From JAMLIA01 sp039810005 (GTDB taxonomy: Bacteria; Chloroflexota; Chloroflexia; Thermomicrobiales; CFX8): a DNA stretch of 17,878 nt. Position 1 is the stretch's first letter; each line of letters opens with the position of its first letter. Location: contig JBDHWD010000061.1 of NCBI GenBank assembly GCA_039810005.1, positions 1 to 17,878 of the forward strand. The letters run 5' to 3'. The translations under genes and the position numbers were made by a program. Of this stretch, positions 7,504 through 14,894 are shown piece after piece. The notes below the pieces were generated by a model. That model saw only the letters and a program-made list of their open reading frames with translations. It was not told the DNA's origin and did no database searches.

Positions 7504-8348
7504 TTGCTGCCGTAGAGAGGCTGACAAGTCGGGCAGTAGACCGTCGTGCGCTGGTCAATCGTCATGCGCTCAAGGGGAGTTCCGCAGACGCTGCAGGGAC
7601 TCCCCCGTTTCTTTCCGTAGACCAGTAGCCGCTCCTGGTTGGTGCCCTGCTCGCCGAGGCCGGAGCGATAATCACGCAGCGTAGTCCCGCGCGATTCGAC
7701 GGCCATCGTGAGGACATCAATAATCGCGCTATGGAGTCGAACGATTTCCGCGTGCTGTAGCTCATTCGCTGGACGCAGCGGATGTGTACCGGATCGAAAC
7801 ATCGCTTCGTCGACATAAATGTTGCCAAGCCCGGCGATTGCCGTCTGATCCAACAGGAGCGACTTGAGCCGGCGGCGGCGCTGGAGGACGTGTGCCAGGG
7901 CATCAACGGTGAACGTCGGACTTAACGGCTCCAGCCCAAGCTCGTTGTCGAGGCGGATAAGCTCGACCTTGTTCACAAGCGTGATGCGTCCGAATTTCCG
8001 GGTGTCATAGAAATCGAGTTCGGCGTTGTGAGAGAGCGCGAAGATGGCACGCAGGTACGGTTCGCGCTCCGGAGTGCGCGCCACACTGCGATCCTCTCGG
8101 AAGAGCAGTTCGCCTGTCATCCGCAGATGGATGGTGATCCAGTCACCAGATCCCAACACAAGGACGACAAGCTTCCCTCGGCGGGTGACATCCGCGATCG
8201 AATTGCCGATGACGCGTTCTTCGAATGCCTGCTGGCAATCGTTCGCCAGGGTGCGACGCCAGCGCAACTCGAAATCTTCGATCACCCTGCCGCAAAGGTA
8301 CGGTCGCAAGGTGCGACAAACTGTCTCAACTTCTGGGAGTTCGGGCAT
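7494..8348 (-). CDS. mutM: Formamidopyrimidine-DNA glycosylase (MutM/Fpg)
   Basis: 284 residues, near the family norm. A bifunctional DNA glycosylase/AP lyase that removes 8-oxoguanine and formamidopyrimidines. The mature N terminus PELPEVET supplies the catalytic Pro2 and Glu3; the conserved Lys59 lies in TRRGKL; the helix-two-turn-helix part contains LLLDQTAIAGLGNIYVDEAMF; the C-terminal zinc finger is C252-x2-C255-x16-C272-x2-C275. All key residues are present. ATG 8348 is fixed by the MPELPE start. The enzyme ends unusually close to its zinc finger and its stop lies inside the end of threonine synthase. The divergent HIT gene starts 52 bp away. Confidence 0.97.
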   Translation of the reverse strand: MPELPEVETVCRTLRPYLCGRVIEDFELRWRRTLANDCQQAFEERVIGNSIADVTRRGKLVVLVLGSGDWITIHLRMTGELLFREDRSVARTPEREPYLRAIFALSHNAELDFYDTRKFGRITLVNKVELIRLDNELGLEPLSPTFTVDALAHVLQRRRRLKSLLLDQTAIAGLGNIYVDEAMFRSGTHPLRPANELQHAEIVRLHSAIIDVLTMAVESRGTTLRDYRSGLGEQGTNQERLLVYGKKRGSPCSVCGTPLERMTIDQRTTVYCPTCQPLYGSNQA

Positions 8349-8400
8349 TGACGTGGCACCCTCTCATCAGGAAACGTCGGGGATAGTGCGGAGGTTCTTC

Positions 8401-8748
8401 GTGGCAGTCGATTCGTCGTGCATATTCTGCAGCATCATCAATGGTGATATTCCGAGCGATCGCGTCTATGAAGACGACGAGTTCGTTGCATTTCGCGATA
8501 TCGCTCCTGCTGCGCCTGTCCACGTACTGATCGTACCGCGCAAGCATGTCGCTTCGATTGCTGATCTTGGCGACGACGACGCGGCCTATCTGGGTCGTCT
8601 GTTTCTTGTCGCCAACAAGATCGCCCAGACCGAAGGTATTGCCGGTGATGGTTACCGAGTGATTTCCAATGTTGGCGAAAAGGGCGGTCAGTCCGTGTTT
8701 CACCTCCACGTCCATCTCCTGGGTGGACGACAGATGACGGGCTTCTAA
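8401..8748 (+). CDS. HIT-family nucleotide hydrolase/transferase (HINT-like)
   Basis: 115 residues, the standard size of a HINT-type protein. The N terminus SSCIFCSIINGDIPSDRVYED matches the family opening, and the histidine triad is HLHVHLLGG near the C terminus; the middle His is the nucleophile. These proteins hydrolyse purine nucleoside phosphoramidates and related adenylates, and the cellular role is usually unclear. GTG 8401 is preferred because GGAGG (8390-8394) is 6 nt upstream; the frame stays open upstream without family similarity. The gene is divergent from mutM, and the yqeY operon promoter begins 40 bp after its stop. Confidence 0.94.
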   Translation: MAVDSSCIFCSIINGDIPSDRVYEDDEFVAFRDIAPAAPVHVLIVPRKHVASIADLGDDDAAYLGRLFLVANKIAQTEGIAGDGYRVISNVGEKGGQSVFHLHVHLLGGRQMTGF

Positions 8749-8754
8749 ATTTCG

Positions 8755-8768
8755 CGCGTACGTACGCG
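8755..8768. repeat. 14-bp perfect palindrome between the HIT gene and the yqeY promoter
   Basis: CGCGTACGTACGCG is a perfect 7+7 palindrome, 7 bp after the HIT stop and 20 bp upstream of the -35 element at 8788. No T-tract follows, so a terminator is unlikely; it could be a protein-binding site. Confidence 0.5.
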
Positions 8769-8787
8769 ATGGAATCGTTCCGTCGCA

Positions 8788-8817
8788 TTGACCTTCATCA
8801 AATTTCAGCGCTATACT
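8788..8817 (+). promoter_or_regulatory. Sigma-70-type promoter of the yqeY-pgpH-ybeY-GT2 operon
   Basis: TTGACC (8788-8793) and TATACT (8812-8817) with an 18-bp spacer, the best -35/-10 pair in the window. Predicted start near 8824 leaves a leader of about 77 nt before yqeY. Confidence 0.72.
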
Positions 8818-8900
8818 GCGCGTACCGTCTGCCAATTTCGATGCGTGCAGCATGATCGTCGCGGCAGTGGAGCGGCGTTCCCGTGAAGGGTTAGGCGGCC

Positions 8901-9362
8901 ATGAGTCTTGCAGAACAGTTGGTTTCAGATCTTCGTGATGCCATGAAGTCGGGCGATACACAGCGTCGCGATGTCATTCGATTTCTGCGTTCGTCCATTA
9001 CCAATGCCGAGATTGAGAAGCATTCAGCGTTGACGGACGAAGAGATCGAGGCCGTCATTCGTGGCCAGATCAAGCAGCGCCGCGACTCGATCGAAATGTT
9101 CCGCAAGGGCGGTCGCAACGATCTCGCCGACAACGAAGAAGCGCAAGTTGCTGTGCTGCAATCCTATCTGCCCGCTCAGATGAGCGATGACGAGGCGCAG
9201 GAGCTTGTGCGCCGTGTCGTCGATGAAGTCGGTGTGACAAGCCCGAAGGAGATGGGCAAGCTTATGCCCGCGCTGATGCAGGCTGCCGCGGGCCGCGTGG
9301 AAGGTCGCACGCTCTCGACCCTCGCGCGCGCCGAGCTCGAACGTCGCTCAACGAGCGCGTAG
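8901..9362 (+). CDS. yqeY: GatB/YqeY domain-containing protein
   Basis: 153 residues, all of it the YqeY-type helical domain that is also the tail domain of GatB. The opening SLAEQLVSDLRDAMKSGDTQRRDVIRFL and the later EEAQVAVLQSYLPAQMSDDEA and SPKEMGKLMPALM stretches are family hallmarks. The GatB homology suggests tRNA binding, but the role of stand-alone YqeY is not established. ATG 8901 follows AAGGGTTAGGCGG. In many bacteria yqeY follows rpsU (S21); I looked for S21 in the 152-bp gap before it and found none. It is the first gene after the 8788 promoter, 38 bp before pgpH. Confidence 0.93.
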   Translation: MSLAEQLVSDLRDAMKSGDTQRRDVIRFLRSSITNAEIEKHSALTDEEIEAVIRGQIKQRRDSIEMFRKGGRNDLADNEEAQVAVLQSYLPAQMSDDEAQELVRRVVDEVGVTSPKEMGKLMPALMQAAAGRVEGRTLSTLARAELERRSTSA

Positions 9363-9400
9363 GGCACCCCGTACGACATTCGACGGAAGTCGGAGACGCC

Positions 9401-11545
9401 ATGCCCGTTCGCTGGATTCGTCGTCTCAAAGAGAACCCCCGGTTCGCCTGGCGTGATTTCACCAGGATCTCGCTCTTTGCCCTGTCGCTGTTGCTGCTCT
9501 CAGTGGTGAGCGTTGCGGTCGATTGGCAGAAGAGTGAGTCTGCAATTCAATCGGGCAACATCGCCGACCGCACCATCAAATCCCCTGAGACAGTGACATT
9601 CACGAGTGAGCTGCGAACGGCGGAGCGCCGCCAGGAAGCGTATGACGATTCGCGGAATGTCGTGACGGTGCACGACGAGAACGTGCGAATTGAGCAGCTC
9701 AACTCGCTACGCCAGTTTACGGACACAGTGGATGATCTGCGTGTAAAGCGCGACATCACGCGGGAAGAGGCAGCGGCAGAGCTGCAGGCTGCTCTTGAGG
9801 ATCTGAGCTCGGGGGACGCTACTCGCATCCTCGGCCTGTCCAGCGCCAGTTGGGAGCGGGTTCGCACCGAATCCCAACGCCTCGTTGGCGCAACGCTCGC
9901 GGACCCGATCAAGCAGGATGACGTGCGCGGCCGCAAGGATAATTTGCCGGATCGTCTTTCACCACAGCTTTCGTCCGAGGAGCAATCCCTCGTCCTGGCG
10001 ATTGTGCGGCCCTTCATTCGGGCCAACGTACATATCGATGACAAGAAGACGCTGGAGAATCGCCAGGCGGCAGCCGATGCGGTTGAGCCTGTCACGGTGA
10101 ACGTGCTCGCCGGTCAGGCGATTGTGCGCGACGGCGATATTGTCACGCCCTATGACGTCGAGAAGCTTGAGCAGCTCGGTCTGATGAACCCCGAGGTTGA
10201 TGTATCGACGCGGCTTGGCCGATCCGGGATCATGGCGATCCTGACGATGATTACCGTTGCCTACCTGGTGCGCTTCCACCCGAATCTGTGGCGTGGTCGA
10301 CAGGTCCTGCTGTTGTCAGTCGTGATGCTCGGGCCGATCGTCGTTGCCCGCATCATACTGCCGCACTCCGACGTTCAGTATCTGTTCCCGGTAGCGGCCT
10401 CGGCGATGCTGCTGGCTGTGCTGCTCGATTATCAGATCGCTATCGCGATCGGGGCTCTCCTATCGCTGTATATCGCCGTAATTTCGAACATGTCCTTCGA
10501 GATCGTCGTCATGTACACACTGGCGTCGATCGTAGGTGCAATCGTCGCCTGGAACGCCGAGCGGACGATGCGATTCGTCTGGGCGGGCGCTGCCGTAGCG
10601 CTCACCATGTTCGTGACGGCGCTATCGTTCAATGCGATATCGACGTCACTCAGTTGGGGCATGGTTGGCGAACGACTGGTTGAGACGGCGCTTGCCGGAG
10701 CATTGTCGGCGTCGCTGACATTCATGTCGTTCAGCCTCATCGGCTCGGCACTGGGTATTACGACACATCTGCAGTTGATGGAGCTCGCGCATCCCAATCA
10801 GCCACTTCTGTATCGTTTGGCCCGCGAGGCTCCCGGGACCTATCACCACTCGATTGTCGTTAGTAATCTGGCGGAAAGCGCCGTCGAGGCAGTGGGTGGC
10901 GATCCGCTGTTCGCCAGAGTCGCCGTGCTGTATCACGATGTCGGCAAGCTCGTGCGGCCCACGTTCTTCATCGAAAACCAGGGCCATATCGACAATCCGC
11001 ACGACCTGCTGGACCCGCAGACGAGCGCGCGTGTCATCCTCGATCACGTAAGCGACGGCGTGCGCCTCGCGAAGAAGGCGCGTATCCCATCGGCGATCGT
11101 CTCGATCATCGAGCAGCACCACGGAACATCGCTCGTGCGCTATTTCTACCAGCGAGCGCTCGACATGGGTGCTGATGTCGCCGAAGAGGACTTCCGCTAC
11201 AAGGGTCCGAAGCCGCAGACCAAAGAGGCTGGCGTAATCATGCTGGCCGATTCGGTCGAAGCGACCGTCCGCTCGGCCGCGGGAAGCGGGCGGCTTGTCC
11301 GCCCAAAGGACAAGGCGGCCGAAGGTAAGGACACACTCGAGAGTATCGTGACGAGGATCATCAAGGACCGCGTTGAGGACGGACAGCTCGACGAATGCGA
11401 CCTGACGCTGAAAGAGATCGAGCAGATTCGGCGGACATTTATCCAGATGCTCGAAGGCGTCTACCACCCGCGCGTGGAATATCCGGCGACCGCAGAGCCA
11501 ACCGCCACACCGACCACGCCGGCAACGAGCCCTGCGAGTGGTTGA
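9401..11545 (+). CDS. pgpH: 7TM-HD membrane phosphodiesterase, PgpH/YqfF family
   Basis: 714 residues, the family length. Proteins of this family in Listeria and Bacillus hydrolyse the second messenger c-di-AMP. Layout: a first transmembrane helix at about residues 23-40, a large extracytoplasmic domain at about 45-275, a cluster of membrane helices at about 280-460, then a cytosolic HD domain with H482-H483, the metal pair H512-D513 in LYHDVGK, and a later EQHHGTSL. HD metal residues are present, so activity is likely. ATG 9401 has GGAG at 9390-9393. The usual phoH neighbour is missing upstream (yqeY is there instead), but ybeY follows directly with an 8-bp overlap, as in many genomes. Confidence 0.93.
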   Translation: MPVRWIRRLKENPRFAWRDFTRISLFALSLLLLSVVSVAVDWQKSESAIQSGNIADRTIKSPETVTFTSELRTAERRQEAYDDSRNVVTVHDENVRIEQLNSLRQFTDTVDDLRVKRDITREEAAAELQAALEDLSSGDATRILGLSSASWERVRTESQRLVGATLADPIKQDDVRGRKDNLPDRLSPQLSSEEQSLVLAIVRPFIRANVHIDDKKTLENRQAAADAVEPVTVNVLAGQAIVRDGDIVTPYDVEKLEQLGLMNPEVDVSTRLGRSGIMAILTMITVAYLVRFHPNLWRGRQVLLLSVVMLGPIVVARIILPHSDVQYLFPVAASAMLLAVLLDYQIAIAIGALLSLYIAVISNMSFEIVVMYTLASIVGAIVAWNAERTMRFVWAGAAVALTMFVTALSFNAISTSLSWGMVGERLVETALAGALSASLTFMSFSLIGSALGITTHLQLMELAHPNQPLLYRLAREAPGTYHHSIVVSNLAESAVEAVGGDPLFARVAVLYHDVGKLVRPTFFIENQGHIDNPHDLLDPQTSARVILDHVSDGVRLAKKARIPSAIVSIIEQHHGTSLVRYFYQRALDMGADVAEEDFRYKGPKPQTKEAGVIMLADSVEATVRSAAGSGRLVRPKDKAAEGKDTLESIVTRIIKDRVEDGQLDECDLTLKEIEQIRRTFIQMLEGVYHPRVEYPATAEPTATPTTPATSPASG

Positions 11546-12011
11546 GTCCGGTATCGTCGTGGAACTCCTGGTCGATGATGGTGTGACCTCACCGATTGAA
11601 GAGGCGCTGCTGTCTTCGCTATTGCATTGCGCTCTCCGGTTCGAGGCAGTGCTGCCGGAGGGTGACTGGACCGTCACGCTGCGCCTGACAGACGACGAGC
11701 GCATTACCGACATCCACGAGCAATTCTTCGCCGATCCAACGCCGACGGATGTCATCTCCTTCCCTTCCGGGGACGATCTGGCGGATCGCGATGGGCATCT
11801 CGGGGACATCGTCATTTCGGTGGATACGGCTGCGTCTCATGCCGACGAATACGGACATACGAACGCACGCGAAATTGCCTTCCTGGCGCTACACGGCCTG
11901 CTGCACCTGATCGGCTATGACGATGCGACAGTGGAAGAGCGCGACGACATGCTTCGACGTCAGACGACGATTCTGGAAGCGTTTGAGCGCGAGCGCGGGG
12001 CGTCGCTGTGA
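11538..12011 (+). CDS. ybeY: Endoribonuclease YbeY, with altered third zinc ligand
   Basis: 157 residues. YbeY is a zinc-dependent endoribonuclease-like protein needed for 16S rRNA 3'-end maturation and ribosome quality control. The TDVISFP strand lies at 70-76 and the metal motif at 119-129 reads HGLLHLIGYDD. The family motif is H-G-x-L-H-x-x-G-Y-D-H: H119 and H123 are kept, but the third ligand is Asp129. Asp can bind zinc, so function may remain. The start is probably GTG 11538, overlapping the pgpH stop by 8 bp; GTG 11559 is possible, since no strong ribosome site decides. The stop overlaps the GT2 start by 4 bp, so translation of the three genes is probably coupled. Confidence 0.93.
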   Translation: MVESGIVVELLVDDGVTSPIEEALLSSLLHCALRFEAVLPEGDWTVTLRLTDDERITDIHEQFFADPTPTDVISFPSGDDLADRDGHLGDIVISVDTAASHADEYGHTNAREIAFLALHGLLHLIGYDDATVEERDDMLRRQTTILEAFERERGASL

Positions 12012-13081
12012 GGGTCGCACTCGTCGCCACGGTGCTTAACGAGCAGGAGCGTCTCACCACCTGGCTCAGCGGTATTGATAGCCAGGTTCGCCGACCGGAC
12101 GAAATCGTCATTGTTGACGGCGGTTCGACAGACGGAACCTGGGAATCGTTGCAGTCATGGGCAGCGAACCGGCCCGTGATCCTGCGACAGTTGCCAGGCG
12201 CCGGAATCTCGGCCGGCCGTAACCTGGCGATCTCACTCACGTCGGCTGAGGCGGTAGCCGTAACCGATGCGGGGACACGCGCCGATCCTGACTGGCTCAG
12301 CCAACTTGTCGAAGCGCTTGAAGCTGGGTACGACGTCGCTGGCGGATTCTTTTATCCGACGTTGCGGTCGCAATGGGATCGGGCGCTGGCGGCGACGACG
12401 CTGCCCGACAGCGAGGAGATCAACGGCGAAGCGTTCCAGCCGTCGAGCCGCTCAATTGCGTTTCGTGCGACCTGGTGGAATGCCGGCATTCGGTATCCAG
12501 AGTGGCTCGACTACTGCGAGGATCTCGTCTGGGATTTCTCCCTGCGGCGCGCCGGTGCCCGATTCAAGTTCGTGCCGCACGCGACCGTGGAGTTTGCAGT
12601 CCGCCCCTCGGCGAAGTCATTCGCGCTGCAGTACTACCGTTACGCACGCGGCGATGGGAAAGCGGGACTGTTCCCCAAGCGCCACGCGGCGCGGTATGCA
12701 ACGTACCTGGGCGCAACGATGCTTCTTCGTCGTCGCCGCCCGATAGAGCTAGCCGTCGCCGGGGTGTTCGGCGCGCTTTACATGCGCGCGCCGGCGCGAC
12801 GGCTCTTTGCACGAGATCGCCGGAATCAGGTTCCAATCGGCTCGACGATGACGACGCTGCCGTTGGTGGCTGCGCTTCGCGCGTTTGGCGATATTGCGAA
12901 GATGGCTGGCTATCCGGTTGGGCTACTTTGGCGAGTTCGTCGATTCGGCGGCCTCGGCTGGAAAACGAGCTGGCGGCGAATCACTCCGGATGGCGTCGTG
13001 TGGTCTCCCGCAGCGTTGACCAGAGAAAGTCTGCCGCCCACATCGTCGCGCGCCGTCGGACCTCGTGCGGCGGCGCGGTGA
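12008..13081 (+). CDS. GT2-family glycosyltransferase
   Basis: 357 residues. The N-terminal 220 or so form a GT-A fold: VALVATVLNEQERL, VIVDGGSTDGT at 35-44, GAGISAGRNLAI at 65-75, and the metal-site region VTDAGT (D87), which lacks the second Asp of a classic DxD. CEDLVWDFSLRRAG at 170-183 supplies the ED catalytic-base type motif. The C-terminal part has weakly hydrophobic helices and many arginines, suggesting membrane contact. Acceptor and sugar are unknown; a cell-envelope glycan or glycolipid is likely. GTG 12008 overlaps the ybeY stop (GTGA). The last 34 codons run into the cinA coding region on the other strand and are low-complexity, so the functional protein may end earlier even though the frame is open to 13081. 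Confidence 0.88.
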   Translation: MRVALVATVLNEQERLTTWLSGIDSQVRRPDEIVIVDGGSTDGTWESLQSWAANRPVILRQLPGAGISAGRNLAISLTSAEAVAVTDAGTRADPDWLSQLVEALEAGYDVAGGFFYPTLRSQWDRALAATTLPDSEEINGEAFQPSSRSIAFRATWWNAGIRYPEWLDYCEDLVWDFSLRRAGARFKFVPHATVEFAVRPSAKSFALQYYRYARGDGKAGLFPKRHAARYATYLGATMLLRRRRPIELAVAGVFGALYMRAPARRLFARDRRNQVPIGSTMTTLPLVAALRAFGDIAKMAGYPVGLLWRVRRFGGLGWKTSWRRITPDGVVWSPAALTRESLPPTSSRAVGPRAAAR

Positions 13082-14201
13082 TCTCGTGTCGCCGGTGCGC
13101 GACGCCTTCGGGATGAACGAGGGCGATACCGACGATCCCGTGCGCGCGGTCTTCCGTATCGCCCGGAGTTAGCTCGACAGCGACCGACACGCCGTATTCG
13201 ACCTCTTCCTCGGTCGCGGCGACGGTAGCGCAGCGGATCGCCGTCTGTTCAGCATCGGGACGTTCGACAGGGAAAGCCGCAGAGACAAAGCTCGTCGTTC
13301 GCGCCCCGGCCACGACTTCGTCGGCCAGGATCGATTCGTCAATCAGGTTCGTGAGACGCCCTGCGTTGCCGGCCTCCCAGATGGCGACCTTCGCGCCGGC
13401 CATCTGGATAGGTCTGAGGAGCGCGTCAGCAAGCTCGTCAGTCAGTTCGCCATAGACGTGCTCCGCTAGCGCCTCGCGGATCGTGTCGATCGTGCCGGCA
13501 ACGGCCTGCTCGGCTTCGGCTCGATCCGCTGCCATCGCAGTGATGCGGATATGGACGCCATCATCCTTCGCGTAGGTTGCGACTGTGGGGTAGCCACGAC
13601 GGACGAGATCGATTATGCGCTGCTCGACAGCAGATTCGCCGATACCAATCGTCTTTAGCGTGCGGGCGACAATCGCGGACTGTTCGAGTCGGTCGATGAT
13701 GCGGGGCAGCGCCTGTTCGCGCCACATGCGGTACATCTCCCTCGGCACGCCGGGCATTGAGACAATGATCTGATCCTGGCGACGGACGTACCACCCGGGC
13801 GCGGTGCCCATCGGGTTCGCGAGCAGCTCGGCCGACGGAATTCGCCAGGCCTGCTTGATGTTCTGTTCGGGCATCGGCACGCCGCGCATCGAGAAGAATT
13901 CGCGGACGCGAACGGCCGCATCCGGGTCGACCTCGACCTGTTCGCCCTGAATAGCAGAGACCGCTTCTCGCGTCAGGTCGTCGTCTGTCGGACCGATGCC
14001 GCCGGTTGTTATCACGAGATCCGCGTCGGACAGCGCGCGATTCAGCGTCACCACGAGTCGGTCGAGCGAATCTCCAACCTGGTAGACGCCGACGAGCTCG
14101 ATGCCGAGCGCGCTTAGCTCCTGCGCGAGGAAGGTGGCGTTGGTGTCCGTCAGGAAGCCCTGAATGAGCTCGGAGCCGATTGACAACACCGCCGCACGCA
14201 T
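12981..14201 (-). CDS. cinA: CinA-family protein with degenerate C-terminal deamidase domain
   Basis: 406 residues, the usual two-domain CinA length. N-terminal COG1058/MoCF-like domain, about residues 1-170: AAVLSIGSELIQGFLTDTN, then LVITTGGIGPTDDDLTREA and IIVSMPGVPREM, all intact; in CinA this domain has ADP-ribose pyrophosphatase activity. After a middle region with TLKTIGIGESAVEQR, the C-terminal domain (about 255-400) normally is the NMN deamidase PncC with an AESCTGG signature. Here the matching site reads WEAGNAG at 275-281, so the catalytic Ser and the TGG are absent, and the later TGIAGP motif is unrecognisable (VELTPGD). Deamidase activity is therefore unlikely. ATG 14201 follows GGGGGTGG; the upstream ATG at 14216 lacks a ribosome site. 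Its end overlaps the GT2 gene by 101 bp. Confidence 0.93.
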   Translation of the reverse strand: MRAAVLSIGSELIQGFLTDTNATFLAQELSALGIELVGVYQVGDSLDRLVVTLNRALSDADLVITTGGIGPTDDDLTREAVSAIQGEQVEVDPDAAVRVREFFSMRGVPMPEQNIKQAWRIPSAELLANPMGTAPGWYVRRQDQIIVSMPGVPREMYRMWREQALPRIIDRLEQSAIVARTLKTIGIGESAVEQRIIDLVRRGYPTVATYAKDDGVHIRITAMAADRAEAEQAVAGTIDTIREALAEHVYGELTDELADALLRPIQMAGAKVAIWEAGNAGRLTNLIDESILADEVVAGARTTSFVSAAFPVERPDAEQTAIRCATVAATEEEVEYGVSVAVELTPGDTEDRAHGIVGIALVHPEGVAHRRHEITAPPHEVRRRATMWAADFLWSTLRETTRRHPE

Positions 14202-14236
14202 AGACCACCCCCGCATCAGACGAATTGCACGCGGGC

Positions 14237-14265
14237 ATTATCGCATGATGCCGGCGACAGGCTAA
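14237..14265 (-). promoter_or_regulatory. Promoter for cinA
   Basis: On the minus strand TTAGCC (complement of 14260-14265), 17-bp spacer, GATAAT (complement of 14237-14242) with a TG-C extended -10. Start predicted near 14230, about 29 nt before the cinA ATG. It lies between tRNA-Arg and cinA. Confidence 0.6.
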
Positions 14266-14289
14266 TGCAGTGTCTGGAAAATGGAGAGG

Positions 14290-14362
14290 TACCCTCGGAG
14301 GGACTCGAACCCCCAACCCCTGGTTCCGAAGACCAGTGCTCTATCCGTTGAGCTACGAGGGC
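14290..14362 (-). tRNA. tRNA-Arg (anticodon TCG)
   Basis: 73 nt on the minus strand. Acceptor GCCCTCG pairs with CGAGGGT (a G1-U72 wobble end); D arm GCTCAACGGATAGAGC carries the A20-type loop of arginine tRNAs; anticodon stem CTGGT/ACCAG with loop CTTCGGA gives UCG, which reads CGA; T arm TGGGGGTTCGAGTCCCTC. Discriminator A73, no encoded CCA. It lies between the tRNA-His terminator and cinA, so it probably has its own promoter. Confidence 0.95.
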
Positions 14363-14377
14363 ATAAACCCAGACGTG

Positions 14378-14383
14378 ATTGTA
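14378..14383 (-). promoter_or_regulatory. Possible -10 for tRNA-Arg
   Basis: TACAAT on the minus strand, 15 bp before the tRNA-Arg 5' end and just after the tRNA-His terminator. No convincing -35. Supported mainly by the need for a separate promoter here. Confidence 0.35.
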
Positions 14384-14403
14384 CATGGTGAACCGAGCGA
14401 ACG

Positions 14404-14443
14404 AAAAACGCCCCTTGCAAGCCATTTGGCCGCAAGAGGCGTT
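14404..14443 (-). terminator. Strong intrinsic terminator after tRNA-His (end of the rnpB transcript)
   Basis: On the minus strand a 12-bp stem (complement of 14432-14443 with complement of 14407-14418, one G-U pair) with a 13-nt loop is followed directly by a T-tract (five Ts counting the last two stem bases). It begins 10 nt after the tRNA-His 3' end. This is the clearest intrinsic terminator in the window. Confidence 0.88.
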
Positions 14444-14452
14444 GTAGATGGG

Positions 14453-14526
14453 GGTGCCCCACGGGGCTCGAACCCGTAACCACTGGTTCCACAGACCAGT
14501 GCTCTGCCTATTGAGCTAGAGGCACC
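14453..14526 (-). tRNA. tRNA-His (anticodon GTG)
   Basis: Minus strand. Acceptor GTGCCTC pairs with GGGGCAC; the base before position 1 is G (14526), matching the G-1 that pairs with C73 in histidine tRNAs. D arm GCTCAATAGGCAGAGC; anticodon stem CTGGT/ACCAG with loop CTGTGGA gives GUG; T arm ACGGGTTCGAGCCCCGT. No CCA is encoded after C73. It starts only 13 bp after the predicted 3' end of rnpB, so the two are almost surely one transcript. Confidence 0.96.
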
Positions 14527-14539
14527 ATAGCGATGGAGA

Positions 14540-14885
14540 CTGAGGATACCGGACCGTAAGCCGAGTTCTGTTTCTGACGGTCATCTATCTCAGCCGAAAT
14601 GGCTGGGCGCGTTTCGCGCCTGCTCTCGTCCTCGGGCCTCGGCGAGCAACCTGCAGTCGGCCCAATCGGAGATTGCTGCGGGGAGGATTGCCCTTTTCAC
14701 TCGTGCGCGACAAGCACGCACGCATTGGTCACTGTTGCTCTCACGGCGGACACGTCCACCGTGCCGATCTGGACTGTCAACGCACACCGACATACGTTTC
14801 CCCGGCTTTCACCGGGCACCCTCGCTCTGTGCAGCTCGGACTTTCCTCTGGCCATGCCAGCGACCGTCCGTCCGGTATCGTTCAG
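14540..14885 (-). ncRNA. rnpB: RNase P catalytic RNA
   Basis: Minus strand, about 346 nt. Universal core elements are readable on the minus strand: GAGGAAAGTCCG near the 5' end (P4 5' strand/CR-I), the GTGAAAGCCGGGGAAAC region of P10-P11, AGTGAAAAGG, TAGATGACCGTCAG and ACAGAACTCGGCTTA near the 3' end (P4 3' strand/CR-V). P1 closes the molecule: GATACCGGAC (5', complement of 14870-14879) pairs with GTCCGGTATC (3', complement of 14545-14554), and CTGA/TCAG can extend it to 14885/14540. It processes tRNA 5' ends. It lies between tRNA-Leu and tRNA-His on the same strand, and no separate promoter fits in the short gap upstream. Exact ends are uncertain by a few bases. Confidence 0.95.
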
Positions 14886-14894
14886 TTAGTAAGG

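Noticed and set aside
8749..8900. Possible rpsU (S21) gene before yqeY
   Set aside because: A short frame from ATG 8851 shows no S21 similarity and runs into yqeY in another frame.
14640..14720. Loss of the L15 GGU motif of RNase P RNA that binds tRNA CCA, to match the non-encoded CCA ends
   Set aside because: A GGT is present near the 3' strand of the likely P15 stem, and I cannot fold the loop reliably by eye, so the claim is not supported.
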